64,000 nucleotides of DNA. It comes from Pseudomonas mediterranea CFBP 5447. Its GTDB lineage: Bacteria; Pseudomonadota; Gammaproteobacteria; Pseudomonadales; Pseudomonadaceae. The notes under the pieces were generated by a model. That model was not told the DNA's origin and made no database searches. It worked only from the letters and a program-made list of their open reading frames with translations. The stretch lies in the NCBI RefSeq assembly GCF_000774145.1, contig NZ_KN322987.1, positions 665,535 through 729,534 of the forward strand. The letters are read 5' to 3'. Each line of letters opens with the position of its first letter. The stretch's first letter is position 1. The translations under genes and the position numbers were made by a program. Positions 1 to 8,531 of this stretch are shown piece after piece.

Positions 1-80
1 CTTCGCGAGCAGGCTCGCTCCCACAGGTTCCGCCTACACCACAGACCCCTGTGGGAGCGAGCCTGCTCGCGATAGCGGCG
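1..80. repeat. REPIN (two inverted REP palindromes)
   Basis: Two copies of the REP core in opposite orientation (about 1-27 and 49-78) separated by about 21 bases. They lie just after the stop of the TolC-like gene, so the fold may also stop transcription or protect the 3' end of the secretion operon mRNA. No RAYT (REP-associated transposase) gene is in the window. Confidence 0.9.
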
Positions 81-99
81 AACCTGCCCACCCAGAACC

Positions 100-1455
100 T
101 CAGAACAACCGCTGCACCTGCTCCAGCACTGCGCGGTTCATCTGGCCGGTGTGGGTGTGCAGGCTGACGTAGCTTTGCAGCATATCGAGCTTGGTGTTGA
201 GCAGGTCTCGACGGGCCTGGAACACCCGCTGCTGGGCATCGAGGATGTCCACCGTGGAGCGCACGCCACCCTGGAAGCCTTTCTCCGTCGAGGTCAGCGC
301 GCGCTGGTTGGACTCCACCGCGCGCTGCATGGCCTTGCTCTTGGCAAACCCGGCCACCACGCCCAGGTAATCGGTCTCGATGTTCTCGGCAAGCTGCTGA
401 CGCTGCACGTCATAGTCCGACTGGGCACCGGCCAGTTGCGCTTCGGCCTTGGCCACCGAGGCACGCACCGAGCCGCCGCGATACAGCGGGATATCCAGTT
501 GCACCCCCACGTAATACGTATCCTGGCGCGGATCGAGTTCCTGATACTGGCGGGTTTCCCGGCGGGTTAACTGAGTGGTCAGCGACAGGCTCGGGTAATG
601 CCCGGCACGCTGGCTGTCGGCCTGGGCCTCGGCCACTTTCACCGCTGCCAGGCGGGCCGCCAGTTCGGGACTGGCGTCACGGGCGATAGCCGTCCAGTAG
701 CGCAGGTCCTGTTCCGGCGGAATCGGGCTGCCGAGGGGGAGTTCCTCGCGCATCGGCTGGATATCGTCGATGGGCACGCTGGCCCGGCCGGACAAGGCCC
801 GCAGCGCCGCCACCCGGCGAGCCTGGGCCTCGGCCTCCTGGGCCTCCACCAGATCGAGGCGTGCCTGGGCCTCATCGATGTCGGTGATCGCACCCTGGCC
901 GCCCTGGTAAAGTTTTTTGCTCTGGATGACCAACCCGTTGATGGCCGCCTTTTGTTGGGCGATCAACTTGATTTCATTCTCCGCCCGGGCCACATCGAAA
1001 TACCCTTTGGCTACCCGGTCGTACAAGGTCTGGCCGGCGACATCGAACAGCTGGCTGCCCAGTTGTCCGCGGGCCTTGCCTTCCTGATAAGCCGCCCAGC
1101 GGCCCTTGTCATAAAGCGGTTGTTGCGCCGCCAGGGTGACGCTGTTCGCCTGGTAGTCGTTGCTGTTGACGTAGCTTCTGTCGTCGCCGCCGTCGGTACG
1201 GCCGCCGTAACCGTAGCGCGATGTCAGGGATACCTGGGGATACAGGCCACCGCGACCGATGGCCTCTTCGTTGCGCGAAGCATCGAAGGCATGGGTGGCC
1301 GATTGCAGGGTCGGGTCGTTGAGGCGTGAGGCATCGTACGCGGCGGTCAGGCTCAGGCCGCCCTCGGTGGCCCACGCGGGGCTGATCGCCACCCAACCGG
1401 TATACAGGCTTAACAACACACGGGAACGATAAAGGCGCCGGTCAGTCACGCTCAT
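100..1455 (-). CDS. TolC-family outer membrane channel of a type I secretion system
   Basis: A 451-aa outer membrane efflux protein, the exit duct of a type I (ABC) secretion system. An N-terminal Sec signal peptide (ending near SPAWA) precedes the TolC-type repeats; the helical repeats have the usual DxxxAxxRxxxA look (for example TDIDEAQARLDLVEAQEAEA and VDILDAQQRVFQARRDL). I chose the ATG at 1455 because AGGAGG lies just upstream and because it overlaps the stop of the adaptor gene by four bases (ATGA); the longer frame upstream would run deep into that gene. It is the last gene of the operon. The family is the AprF/PrtF/HasF group; which one cannot be told without a substrate. Confidence 0.9.
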   Translation of the reverse strand: MSVTDRRLYRSRVLLSLYTGWVAISPAWATEGGLSLTAAYDASRLNDPTLQSATHAFDASRNEEAIGRGGLYPQVSLTSRYGYGGRTDGGDDRSYVNSNDYQANSVTLAAQQPLYDKGRWAAYQEGKARGQLGSQLFDVAGQTLYDRVAKGYFDVARAENEIKLIAQQKAAINGLVIQSKKLYQGGQGAITDIDEAQARLDLVEAQEAEAQARRVAALRALSGRASVPIDDIQPMREELPLGSPIPPEQDLRYWTAIARDASPELAARLAAVKVAEAQADSQRAGHYPSLSLTTQLTRRETRQYQELDPRQDTYYVGVQLDIPLYRGGSVRASVAKAEAQLAGAQSDYDVQRQQLAENIETDYLGVVAGFAKSKAMQRAVESNQRALTSTEKGFQGGVRSTVDILDAQQRVFQARRDLLNTKLDMLQSYVSLHTHTGQMNRAVLEQVQRLF

Positions 1456-2822
1456 TCCTCCTTGAAGGCAGCGAGCAAGCGTTCGCGCAAAGGTTTCATC
1501 AGGTAGTTCATCAGGGTCCGTTCGCCGGTCACCACCGTGACATCGGCCAGCATGCCGGGACGCACCCACAGGCCCGCGGCCTGCAACGAGACGACGGTCT
1601 CGGCGGGAATCTCGACCTTGGCGGAGAAGTACGGCTGGTGCGTCTGCTCGTTGATCAACTGATCCGCCGACACCGTACTGACCGTGCCCGTGACCGTCGG
1701 CGTATCCACCCGCTGCAACGCGGTGAAATGCACGTGCACCGGCAGCCCCGGCCGCAGCTTGTTGGCCATCAGCGGCTCGAACCGCGCCGTGATCGCCATC
1801 GGCGCATCCAGGGGGACCACTTGCATCAGGGTCTGGCTGGCCTGGACGACGCCACCGACCGTGTGGATGTTCAAGTCCATGACCTGCCCGGCCGCCGGCG
1901 CGCGGATCGCACCGTTGTCGACTTCGAACTGCAAGGCACGGATCTGATCGGCGTAACCCGCCGCCTCGGCGGACACTTCACTGAGCTGGGTCTCGGCATC
2001 GCGACGGAACTCCTGCTGCGCCTGCAAAGCCTTGAGCCGACTTTCGTTGATCGACTGGCGGGTCCTGCCGACATCGCCGATCCCGGAAGCAATCTGACCG
2101 GCCAATTGGGCGGCGTTGCGCTCGGCCTCGAAGAGTTTGTTGCGCGGGACATAGCCTTCCCGCGCCAGGTCCCGCAGGCCCTCCAGTTCCTGGCGCTGGA
2201 AACGCATCTGCGCGTCGTAGTTGCGCTTGACCCCTTCGTAGCCGAGCAGTTGTTGCTCCAGCGCCGCCACTTCATGCTCGATGATCTGCAAGCGGCTGCC
2301 CAGCTCGGCGCGGCGACTCAGGAACAACTGGCTCTGCAACGCCATGGCCGCCTTGACCCGGGGCTCGTCGGCACGGGCCAGCAGGTCCTCCGGCCATTGG
2401 ATCTCGGCGCTGCCCAGACGCTCGGCAATCAGGCGTGCCTCGATGCTGCGGTCGTTGAGCAACTTGCCCAGGGTCACGTCCAACTGCGCTTGGGCCTGCA
2501 CGGTATTGAGCTGTACCAGCAACTGCCCCTGGCTGACGCGATCGCCATCACTGACCAGGAGCTTTTCCACCACGCCCCCCACCAGCGATTGCACCGCCTT
2601 GCGCTCGCCCGCCACCACCACGGTGCCGCTGCCGACGACGCCCTGGTCCAGCGGCGCCAGGCAGGCCCAGAGCAATGCCCCGCCCAACGCCAGCACTAGG
2701 AAACCCACGCCATAACGCGCCGCACCGCCGGCATCGGTACTGGCGCCGGGCAACGCGCTGACGTTGCGCAGGCTTCGCCCCTGCTCGCTATATGCGTGTG
2801 GATTTGGAGTCAGATCATGCAT
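1452..2822 (-). CDS. HlyD-family periplasmic adaptor of a type I secretion system
   Basis: A 456-aa membrane fusion protein that links the inner membrane ABC exporter to the TolC-like channel. It shows a short cytoplasmic N-terminus, one membrane segment near residues 38-60 (VGFLVLALGGALLWACLAPL), a split biotinyl-lipoyl domain (GVVEKLLVSDGDRVSQGQLL and the later IRAPAAGQVMDLNIHTVGGVV), a long coiled coil between them, and the HlyD signature region near the C-terminus (GMLADVTVVTGERTLMNYLMKPL). Its start overlaps the end of the ABC gene by 8 bases, so the three proteins are probably made by coupled translation. The length and C-terminal tail match AprE/PrtE. Confidence 0.93.
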   Translation of the reverse strand: MHDLTPNPHAYSEQGRSLRNVSALPGASTDAGGAARYGVGFLVLALGGALLWACLAPLDQGVVGSGTVVVAGERKAVQSLVGGVVEKLLVSDGDRVSQGQLLVQLNTVQAQAQLDVTLGKLLNDRSIEARLIAERLGSAEIQWPEDLLARADEPRVKAAMALQSQLFLSRRAELGSRLQIIEHEVAALEQQLLGYEGVKRNYDAQMRFQRQELEGLRDLAREGYVPRNKLFEAERNAAQLAGQIASGIGDVGRTRQSINESRLKALQAQQEFRRDAETQLSEVSAEAAGYADQIRALQFEVDNGAIRAPAAGQVMDLNIHTVGGVVQASQTLMQVVPLDAPMAITARFEPLMANKLRPGLPVHVHFTALQRVDTPTVTGTVSTVSADQLINEQTHQPYFSAKVEIPAETVVSLQAAGLWVRPGMLADVTVVTGERTLMNYLMKPLRERLLAAFKEE

Positions 2823-4536
2823 CTTCGCCAGCCTCCCTCACCGCGGCCGATCGCGGCCCCGGCATCAGCGCCTTGAGTACTCGGTCGCGGGGACCGAATG
2901 CCTGTTGGATTCCGTCCTTGAGCACGAGGATGTGGTCGACCATCGCCAGCACACTGGGCCGGTGGGTGATCAGCACCACCGTACTGCCCGCCGCCTTGAG
3001 CACGGCGATGGCTTGCACGAGGGCCAGTTCGCCGGCTTCATCAAGATTGGAATTCGGCTCGTCGAGCACGATCAGCGCCGGGCGCCCATAGAGCGCACGG
3101 GCCAGGCCGAGACGTTGCTTCTGCCCGCCGGACAAGCCAAGCCCCCCGGGCCCCAGCGGCGTGTCATAGCCCTTGGGGAACCTCAGGATCATCTCGTGGA
3201 TGCCGGCGTGACGACTGGCGGCGATGATCTTGTCGGCATCCTGCTCGCCGAAGCGGGCGATGTTGTCGGCCACGCTGCCGTCGAACAACTCGATGTCCTG
3301 GGGCAGATACCCAAGGTGAGGCCCCAGGGCATCGTGGGACCACTGACTGATCTCGGCGTTGTCCAGGCGCACCGAACCGCCCAGGGGCGGCCATACACCG
3401 ACCAGCGCCCTGGCGAGGGTGGACTTGCCGCTGGCGCTGGGCCCCACCACGGCGAGCACCTCACCCTTTTCGAGCTGGAAATTGATTCCCCGCAGAATCG
3501 GCTGCGCGGCGCCGGGAGGGCCGACGTACAGTTGCTCCAGGCGCACCGCACCGGTGGGTGGCGGCAAGGGCATGCGCAGGCGATCACGGGAATGCTGGGC
3601 AAGGAGCAGGCTCAGGCGCTGATAACTCTGGCGCCCGGCATTGAACTGCTTCCACGAACCGATGGCGATTTCCACGGGCGCCAGGGCCCGCCCCAGCAGG
3701 AGCGACATGGCGATCATCATGCCTGCCGACAACTGGCCTTCCAGCACCAGCAATGCCCCCAGCCCCAGCGACAGGGATTGGCCGGAGATGCGCACGAAAC
3801 GGGTCATCGAGGTGATACGGGCGCCGCGGTCACTGGCATGGGCCTGGGCGGCGATAATGCGTTGTTGCAACAGGCTCCAGCGCTGCCGCAACGGCCCGAG
3901 CATGCCCAATGCCTGGATGACTTCGGCATTGTGCAGCGTGCTGTTGACGTAGGCTGCCGATTGCACGCCCAGTCGGTTGGCTTCGCCCAGGCGCGTGCGG
4001 GTCGCCAGTTCGCCCCACAGCGCCAGACCGATCAGGACGAGGGCGAGCACCAGGGTCAGCACCCCGAACCAATGATGAAAAATGAACGCCACCAACAGGA
4101 AGATCGGCAGCCACGGCGCATCGAGCAAGGCGATCAGCCCCTGCCCGGTAATCAACTGCCGCAGCGTCGCCAGGTCGCTGAGCACCTGCGCCGGGTTGGC
4201 GTTGTGCTCGCGCAGGCTGCGGGCAAAGGCGGCATCGAAAATCCGCTCGCCCAGAGCCTCGTCCAGCCCGGCGCTCATGCGAATCATCACCTCGCCGCGT
4301 ACCCACTCGATCAAGGCGCTGAACATGAACAGGCCCAGGGCGATCAAGGTCAGCATGAACAAGGTGGTTTCGTTGCGACTGGTCAGGACCCGGTCGTACA
4401 CCTGCATCATGTAGAGCGACGGCACCAGCACCAATAGATTGATGACGCCGCTGAACAGCGCCAGGGACCAGAACACCCGGCGATAGCTCAATAACGCAGC
4501 ATCGATGTCGTGACGAGGATCGAGAAGCAGCCCCAT
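2815..4536 (-). CDS. Type I secretion ABC transporter, permease/ATPase (PrtD/AprD type)
   Basis: A 573-aa half transporter that energises type I secretion. The membrane half has about six helices (SLALFSGVINLLVLVPSLYM and others). The ATPase half carries Walker A GPSASGKST, signature LSGGQKQRLGLARAL, Walker B ALIVLDEPNSNLD and an H-loop (LITHR). I take the ATG at 4536 (MGLLLDP), where family proteins begin, over the longer frame starting at 4656; its ribosome site is weak. There is no N-terminal C39 peptidase-like domain, so this is the PrtD class for RTX-type proteases, lipases or haemophores rather than the LapB/bacteriocin class. No such substrate or protease inhibitor gene is next to the operon. 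Confidence 0.92.
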   Translation of the reverse strand: MGLLLDPRHDIDAALLSYRRVFWSLALFSGVINLLVLVPSLYMMQVYDRVLTSRNETTLFMLTLIALGLFMFSALIEWVRGEVMIRMSAGLDEALGERIFDAAFARSLREHNANPAQVLSDLATLRQLITGQGLIALLDAPWLPIFLLVAFIFHHWFGVLTLVLALVLIGLALWGELATRTRLGEANRLGVQSAAYVNSTLHNAEVIQALGMLGPLRQRWSLLQQRIIAAQAHASDRGARITSMTRFVRISGQSLSLGLGALLVLEGQLSAGMMIAMSLLLGRALAPVEIAIGSWKQFNAGRQSYQRLSLLLAQHSRDRLRMPLPPPTGAVRLEQLYVGPPGAAQPILRGINFQLEKGEVLAVVGPSASGKSTLARALVGVWPPLGGSVRLDNAEISQWSHDALGPHLGYLPQDIELFDGSVADNIARFGEQDADKIIAASRHAGIHEMILRFPKGYDTPLGPGGLGLSGGQKQRLGLARALYGRPALIVLDEPNSNLDEAGELALVQAIAVLKAAGSTVVLITHRPSVLAMVDHILVLKDGIQQAFGPRDRVLKALMPGPRSAAVREAGEDA

Positions 4537-4783
4537 AGATGGCAACCCGCAAAAAAATAGTCGGTCCAGGACGCAATCCATCGCGAGTTTTTTTGCCCGA
4601 AGGCGTTTCGAGAAGCCCATCGATACAGCTGACGTGACGCCGCTAGGGCGCGCCAATTACTGACAACGCTCGAACGGGTTAGTGCCAGATCGGCAGAAAG
4701 GGTTTACAGGCAGGATGACAGGCGGAGAGCGTGATTTCAGGAGGGTGTTTCAGGGGTGAAACAGATTGGGAATGGAACGCTTC

Positions 4784-4834
4784 TTGTGGCGAGGGGATTT
4801 ATCGGGGATTTATCCCCAAATCCCCTCGCCACAA
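4784..4834. repeat. Long perfect palindrome of a second repeat family, possible terminator
   Basis: Two perfect 17-base arms (4784-4800 and 4818-4834, TTGTGGCGAGGGGATTT and its complement) enclose a smaller perfect hairpin (GGGGAT/ATCCCC). It sits 16 bases past the stop of the permease gene and would fold strongly in that transcript. It is a short relative of the 135-base element at 57756-57890. Confidence 0.85.
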
Positions 4835-4850
4835 ATAGCTTTCCCTGGGG

Positions 4851-6251
4851 CTACCCCAGGGACGCCGCCCTCTCCACCTGCGGCTGCTGCCGCGACGTGA
4901 CCAGCCCGATAAAGGAAATGATCAGTGCCAGGCCGAGGGTCGAGCTGACTTCGCTACGGTGCTCCGGCGTCACCATCATCACCCCCAGTGCCGCGCAGAT
5001 GAAGACGATGACCAACCAGGTCAGCCAGGGAAACAGCCACATGCGGAAGGTCAACTCGACGTTCTGGCGGCGCAGCAGACGGCGCATGCGCAGTTGGGAG
5101 ATGGCAATCGCCAGGTACACCAGCAACGCGATGGCTCCGGAGCTGGCGAGCAGGAATTGGAACAGGCCGGCGGGCATGAAGTAGCTGAACAGCGTGATAC
5201 CCGCCCCCAGCACAGTACTGGCAATCACCGCGGAACGCGGGACGCCGTCTCCCGACGTGACCTTCAGCGCCTTTGGCGCATCACCGCGCCGCGCCAGCGA
5301 ATAGAGCATGCGCGAGGCGATGTAGATCGAGGAGTTCATGCAACTGGCCACCGCGATCAGTACCACGGCATCCACCAGGAACTTGGCATGAGGGATGTTC
5401 ATCAGTTCCAGCGCCCGCTGGTAGGAACCCACCGAAGCCAGCTGCGGATCGTTCCACGGCACCACGGAGATGACCACGAAGATCGACAGCAGATAGAACA
5501 CACCAATGCGCCAGATCACCGAACGCGTCGCCTTGGCAATGTTCTGTGCGGGGTTATCGGATTCGGCCGCCGCAATCGTCACCGCCTCCGTCCCGATGAA
5601 GCTGAACATGATGGTGATAAAGGCCCCGACCACCGCCGATAAACCGTTGGGCGCGAAACCGCCATGTTCTTCCATCAGGCGGCTCAGGCCGCTGGCTTCT
5701 CGCTCGGGAATCCAGCCCATCAGCACAGCGAACCCCAGGGAAATGAAACCGATGATCGCCACGACCTTGGCCATCGCGAACCAGAACTCGAACTCGCCGT
5801 ACTTGGAAACGCTGAACAGGTTCGTCACGGCCAGGGCCACGATCGATACCGAAGCGAACAGCCAGGCGTCGACAGACGGAAACCACTGGTTCAACACGTG
5901 CCCGGCGGCCAGCGCCTCGATGGGAATCACCAGGACCCAGAACCACCAGTACAGCCAACCGATGGTGAACCCGGCCCAGCGCCCGATGGCCTGGTCGGCA
6001 TAGGTGGAGAACGAGCCGGTGTCCGGGCGGGCCACCGCCATCTCACCGAGCATGCGCATGACCAATACTACTAACAGGCCGGAGAACAGGTAGGCCAGCA
6101 ACACCGCCGGCCCCGCTGCCGCAATGGCATGCCCAGAACCCACGAACAAACCTGCGCCGATGATTCCGGCAATGGACAACATGGTGACGTGACGAGGCTT
6201 GAAGCCCTGTGCCAGATGGCCGTTCGAATCCTTGAAACTGGGGCTGGTCAT
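4851..6251 (-). CDS. gabP: GABA permease-like amino acid transporter (APC superfamily)
   Basis: A 466-aa inner membrane permease with about 12 hydrophobic helices. The N-terminal part has the amino acid permease signature (MLSIAGIIGAGLFVGSGHAI, then MRMLGEMAVARPDTGSFSTY), typical of the amino acid transporter family that includes GabP, and the loop FSFIGTEAVTIAAAESDNP fits the same family. It would import a 4-aminobutyrate-like or other amino acid by proton symport. A gab catabolic gene is not next to it, so the substrate is inferred from similarity only. A TetR-type regulator is divergently placed about 300 bases away and may control it. Confidence 0.8.
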   Translation of the reverse strand: MTSPSFKDSNGHLAQGFKPRHVTMLSIAGIIGAGLFVGSGHAIAAAGPAVLLAYLFSGLLVVLVMRMLGEMAVARPDTGSFSTYADQAIGRWAGFTIGWLYWWFWVLVIPIEALAAGHVLNQWFPSVDAWLFASVSIVALAVTNLFSVSKYGEFEFWFAMAKVVAIIGFISLGFAVLMGWIPEREASGLSRLMEEHGGFAPNGLSAVVGAFITIMFSFIGTEAVTIAAAESDNPAQNIAKATRSVIWRIGVFYLLSIFVVISVVPWNDPQLASVGSYQRALELMNIPHAKFLVDAVVLIAVASCMNSSIYIASRMLYSLARRGDAPKALKVTSGDGVPRSAVIASTVLGAGITLFSYFMPAGLFQFLLASSGAIALLVYLAIAISQLRMRRLLRRQNVELTFRMWLFPWLTWLVIVFICAALGVMMVTPEHRSEVSSTLGLALIISFIGLVTSRQQPQVERAASLG

Positions 6252-6552
6252 TTTCTTGTTCTCTTTTTAATCGACATTGAACGTACCGAGGAACAGACGC
6301 TACGCAGAAACGGTGCGCCACGTTACCCGTCTCACTTGCTCGCTGAATTATCTGTAAGCGCTCCTTTTGTGCCTGATCTCGTCATAAATTACGTAGCATT
6401 TGGCCATACACCCCTCATCCAAGGCGCATTGCAGAGCGTTCACCCTAAAGTGCCAGCATCTAAATAAACGCTTTAAATATTTTATCGAGTTAAGTATTTT
6501 GCATGGATCCCGGGGGCTGTATGCCCTCTTTTCCAGTGACAAAGGATCTCCC
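6252..6552. other. Divergent intergenic region between permease and TetR gene
   Basis: About 300 bases with no gene I can support. It is clearly more AT-rich than its surroundings, especially near 6460-6500 (TTTAAATATTTTATCG), as expected for two divergent promoters. I see no strong palindrome that would mark the TetR operator. Confidence 0.5.
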
Positions 6553-7164
6553 GTGAGCGGACTGCGTGAACGTCAAAAAGCCGAACGACGCCAAGCCATC
6601 AGCAAGGCCGCGATCGAACTGTTCGAGCGCCAGGGTTTCCAGAACACCACCATCGAACAGATCGCCGGCCAGGCCGGCGTCTCAGCCCCTACCGTGTTCA
6701 AGTACTTCGGCAACAAGCAGGAGATTATCCTGGAGATCCTCCACGAGGCCGACCAGCGCGCGCTCAAGGACACCCGGTTGCAGGTGCCTGAAATCGAGGA
6801 TCCGGTCGAGGCGCTGTGTTACCTGGAACGGTTGCTGACGGGCTACGCGCTGGAAGTCATGCACCCCAGCCTCTGGCGCGAATTACTGCCCTTGATTCTG
6901 TTTGGCGGCGACGGCGGATTACCGGATGGCTATCGCGCCATGAACGATGCGCTCAGGGCTGAGATCAGTGGCCTCATCAAGGAGCTGCAGCAAGCCGGCA
7001 AGCTGCGCGCCGACCTCGACGTCGAGCTGGCCGCCTTCCTGTTGAACGATTATTCACACCTGCAGCTGTTCAGGCTGGTCAACCAGGAACAACCGGACAT
7101 CGAGGCGCATTCCGCCCAGGTCAAGCGGATTACTGCGCTGCTGTTCCAAGGGATGCGTGCCTGA
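6553..7164 (+). CDS. TetR-family transcriptional regulator
   Basis: A 203-aa regulator. The N-terminal 50 residues form the TetR DNA-binding domain (AAIELFERQGFQNTTIEQIA then AGVSAPTVFKYFGNKQEII); the rest is the helical ligand-binding and dimerisation domain. I chose the GTG at 6553 because AAAGGAT lies about 7 bases upstream and family members begin only a few residues before the helix-turn-helix; the frame open from 6400 runs through AT-rich promoter DNA. Ligand unknown. It is divergent from the GabP-like permease and followed by REP elements. Confidence 0.88.
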   Translation: MSGLRERQKAERRQAISKAAIELFERQGFQNTTIEQIAGQAGVSAPTVFKYFGNKQEIILEILHEADQRALKDTRLQVPEIEDPVEALCYLERLLTGYALEVMHPSLWRELLPLILFGGDGGLPDGYRAMNDALRAEISGLIKELQQAGKLRADLDVELAAFLLNDYSHLQLFRLVNQEQPDIEAHSAQVKRITALLFQGMRA

Positions 7165-7182
7165 AGGAAGACCTGACAGATC

Positions 7183-7364
7183 GCCATCGCGAGCAGGCTC
7201 GCTCCCACAGGGGAATTGGCGCCGGACGCGGAATGCGTGTGCACTGAAGAACCAATGTGGGAGCGAGCCTGCTCGCGATGGCCCCTCGCGATGGCATGGC
7301 GGTGGGTCAGCCACTGCAGAGTCGACTGATAAACCGCCTTCGCGAGCAGGCTCGCTCCCACAGG
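7183..7364. repeat. REP cluster: one REPIN plus one single REP
   Basis: Three REP cores: 7183-7210 and 7255-7282 in inverted orientation, and a third at about 7338-7364. They fill the gap between the converging TetR and binding protein genes and could act as a two-way transcription stop. Confidence 0.9.
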
Positions 7365-7389
7365 TTTTGTAGCTTCGCCCTATCGCCGG

Positions 7390-8493
7390 TCAGCGATTGG
7401 TCTTGATCGCCGTCCAGGTCCGTGTACGGATCCGTTCGATTGCCGCCGGCATGGGCTCGAGGGCGAACAGCGTCTTGCGTGCGTCGTCCGGGATGTACAT
7501 CGCAGGATTGTCACGCACCTCGGGATTCACCAGCGCGGTGGCCTCCTTGTTGGGGTTGGGGTAACCGATCTTGTTGCTGATACGAGCGATGACATCGGCG
7601 CGCATGATGTAGTTGATGAACGCATGGGCCTCCTGGGTATGGGGGGCGTTGGTGGGAATCATCATCACGTCCGACCACATCGGTGCACCTTCCTTGGGCA
7701 GTGCCATTGCCACGTTGACACCCTTGCCTGCGGCATCGGCCAGGCGCTTGGCGAGTGCCACGCCGCCTGACCAGCCTACGGCGATGCAGACGTCGCCATT
7801 GGCCAGGTCCATGCCGTAGCGTGACGAATTGAAGTAGGAGATGAACGGCCGGATCTTGGCCATCGCCGCCTGTGCCTGCGGGTAGTCCTCACGTTTCTGA
7901 CTGTTGGGGTCCAATCCCTTGTAATGCAAGGCAATGGGCACGATCTCGTTGGCGGCATCGAGAAAACCGACCCCGCAGCTGGCCAGTTTGGCCAGGTTCT
8001 CTTCCTTGAAGATGATGTCCCAGCTGTTTATCGGCACATCGGCCCCCAACACCTGCCGGACCTTGTCGACGTTATAGCCGATCAGTGTGGTGCCCCACAG
8101 GTACGGCGCCGCATAGCGGTTGCCCGGATCCCCCACGGCTTCCAGGCCCTTCATGAACTCCGGGTCCAGTTGCTGCCAGCTTGGCAGTTGGCTGCGGTCC
8201 AGGGGCTGGACGGCGCCGGCAGCGATCAAGTGGCTGACGTTGGAACTGCTCGGGTACACCACGTCGTACCCGGAGTTGCCGGTCAGCAGCTTGGACTCCA
8301 GGGTCTCGACACTGTCGAACACGTCGTAGATCGGGCGGATCCCGGTTTCTTCCTGAAAACTCTTGAGGATTTCCGGCGGCAGGTACTCGATCCAGTTATA
8401 GATTCGCACCGTCCGCTCTTCAGCCACGCATGCACCGCTGGCCAGCAACGAAACGAAAGCACCCAACACCGTGTTACGCAAAGACTTGTTCAT
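7390..8493 (-). CDS. Polyamine-type ABC transporter substrate-binding protein (PotF/SpuD-like)
   Basis: A 367-aa periplasmic binding protein. A signal peptide (MNKSLRNTVLGAFVSLLASG, cut near CVA-EE) is followed by the family hallmark VRIYNWIEYLPPEILKSFQE and by GYDVVYPSS, as in putrescine/spermidine binding proteins. The ATG at 8493 has GGAG about 9 bases upstream. The permease and ATPase genes expected for such a system are not here. It instead follows an outer membrane barrel gene (38-base gap) and a serine hydrolase gene on the same strand, which suggests its ligand is related to the hydrolase substrate or product, for example an amide or oligomer of an amino- or diamino-alkane. That link is inference. 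Confidence 0.87.
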   Translation of the reverse strand: MNKSLRNTVLGAFVSLLASGACVAEERTVRIYNWIEYLPPEILKSFQEETGIRPIYDVFDSVETLESKLLTGNSGYDVVYPSSSNVSHLIAAGAVQPLDRSQLPSWQQLDPEFMKGLEAVGDPGNRYAAPYLWGTTLIGYNVDKVRQVLGADVPINSWDIIFKEENLAKLASCGVGFLDAANEIVPIALHYKGLDPNSQKREDYPQAQAAMAKIRPFISYFNSSRYGMDLANGDVCIAVGWSGGVALAKRLADAAGKGVNVAMALPKEGAPMWSDVMMIPTNAPHTQEAHAFINYIMRADVIARISNKIGYPNPNKEATALVNPEVRDNPAMYIPDDARKTLFALEPMPAAIERIRTRTWTAIKTNR

Positions 8494-8531
8494 GGCAAAA
8501 CACTCCAGCGCGGCCGCGAAGGCTCGCGGCA

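Noticed and set aside
2764..4437. Open frame of 557 codons on the plus strand
   Set aside because: Antisense to the ABC transporter gene; the product is rich in His, Gln and Arg as expected for a shadow frame.
100..4536. Naming the secretion genes aprDEF or hasDEF
   Set aside because: No protease, inhibitor or haemophore gene is adjacent, so the class is clear but the specific name is not.
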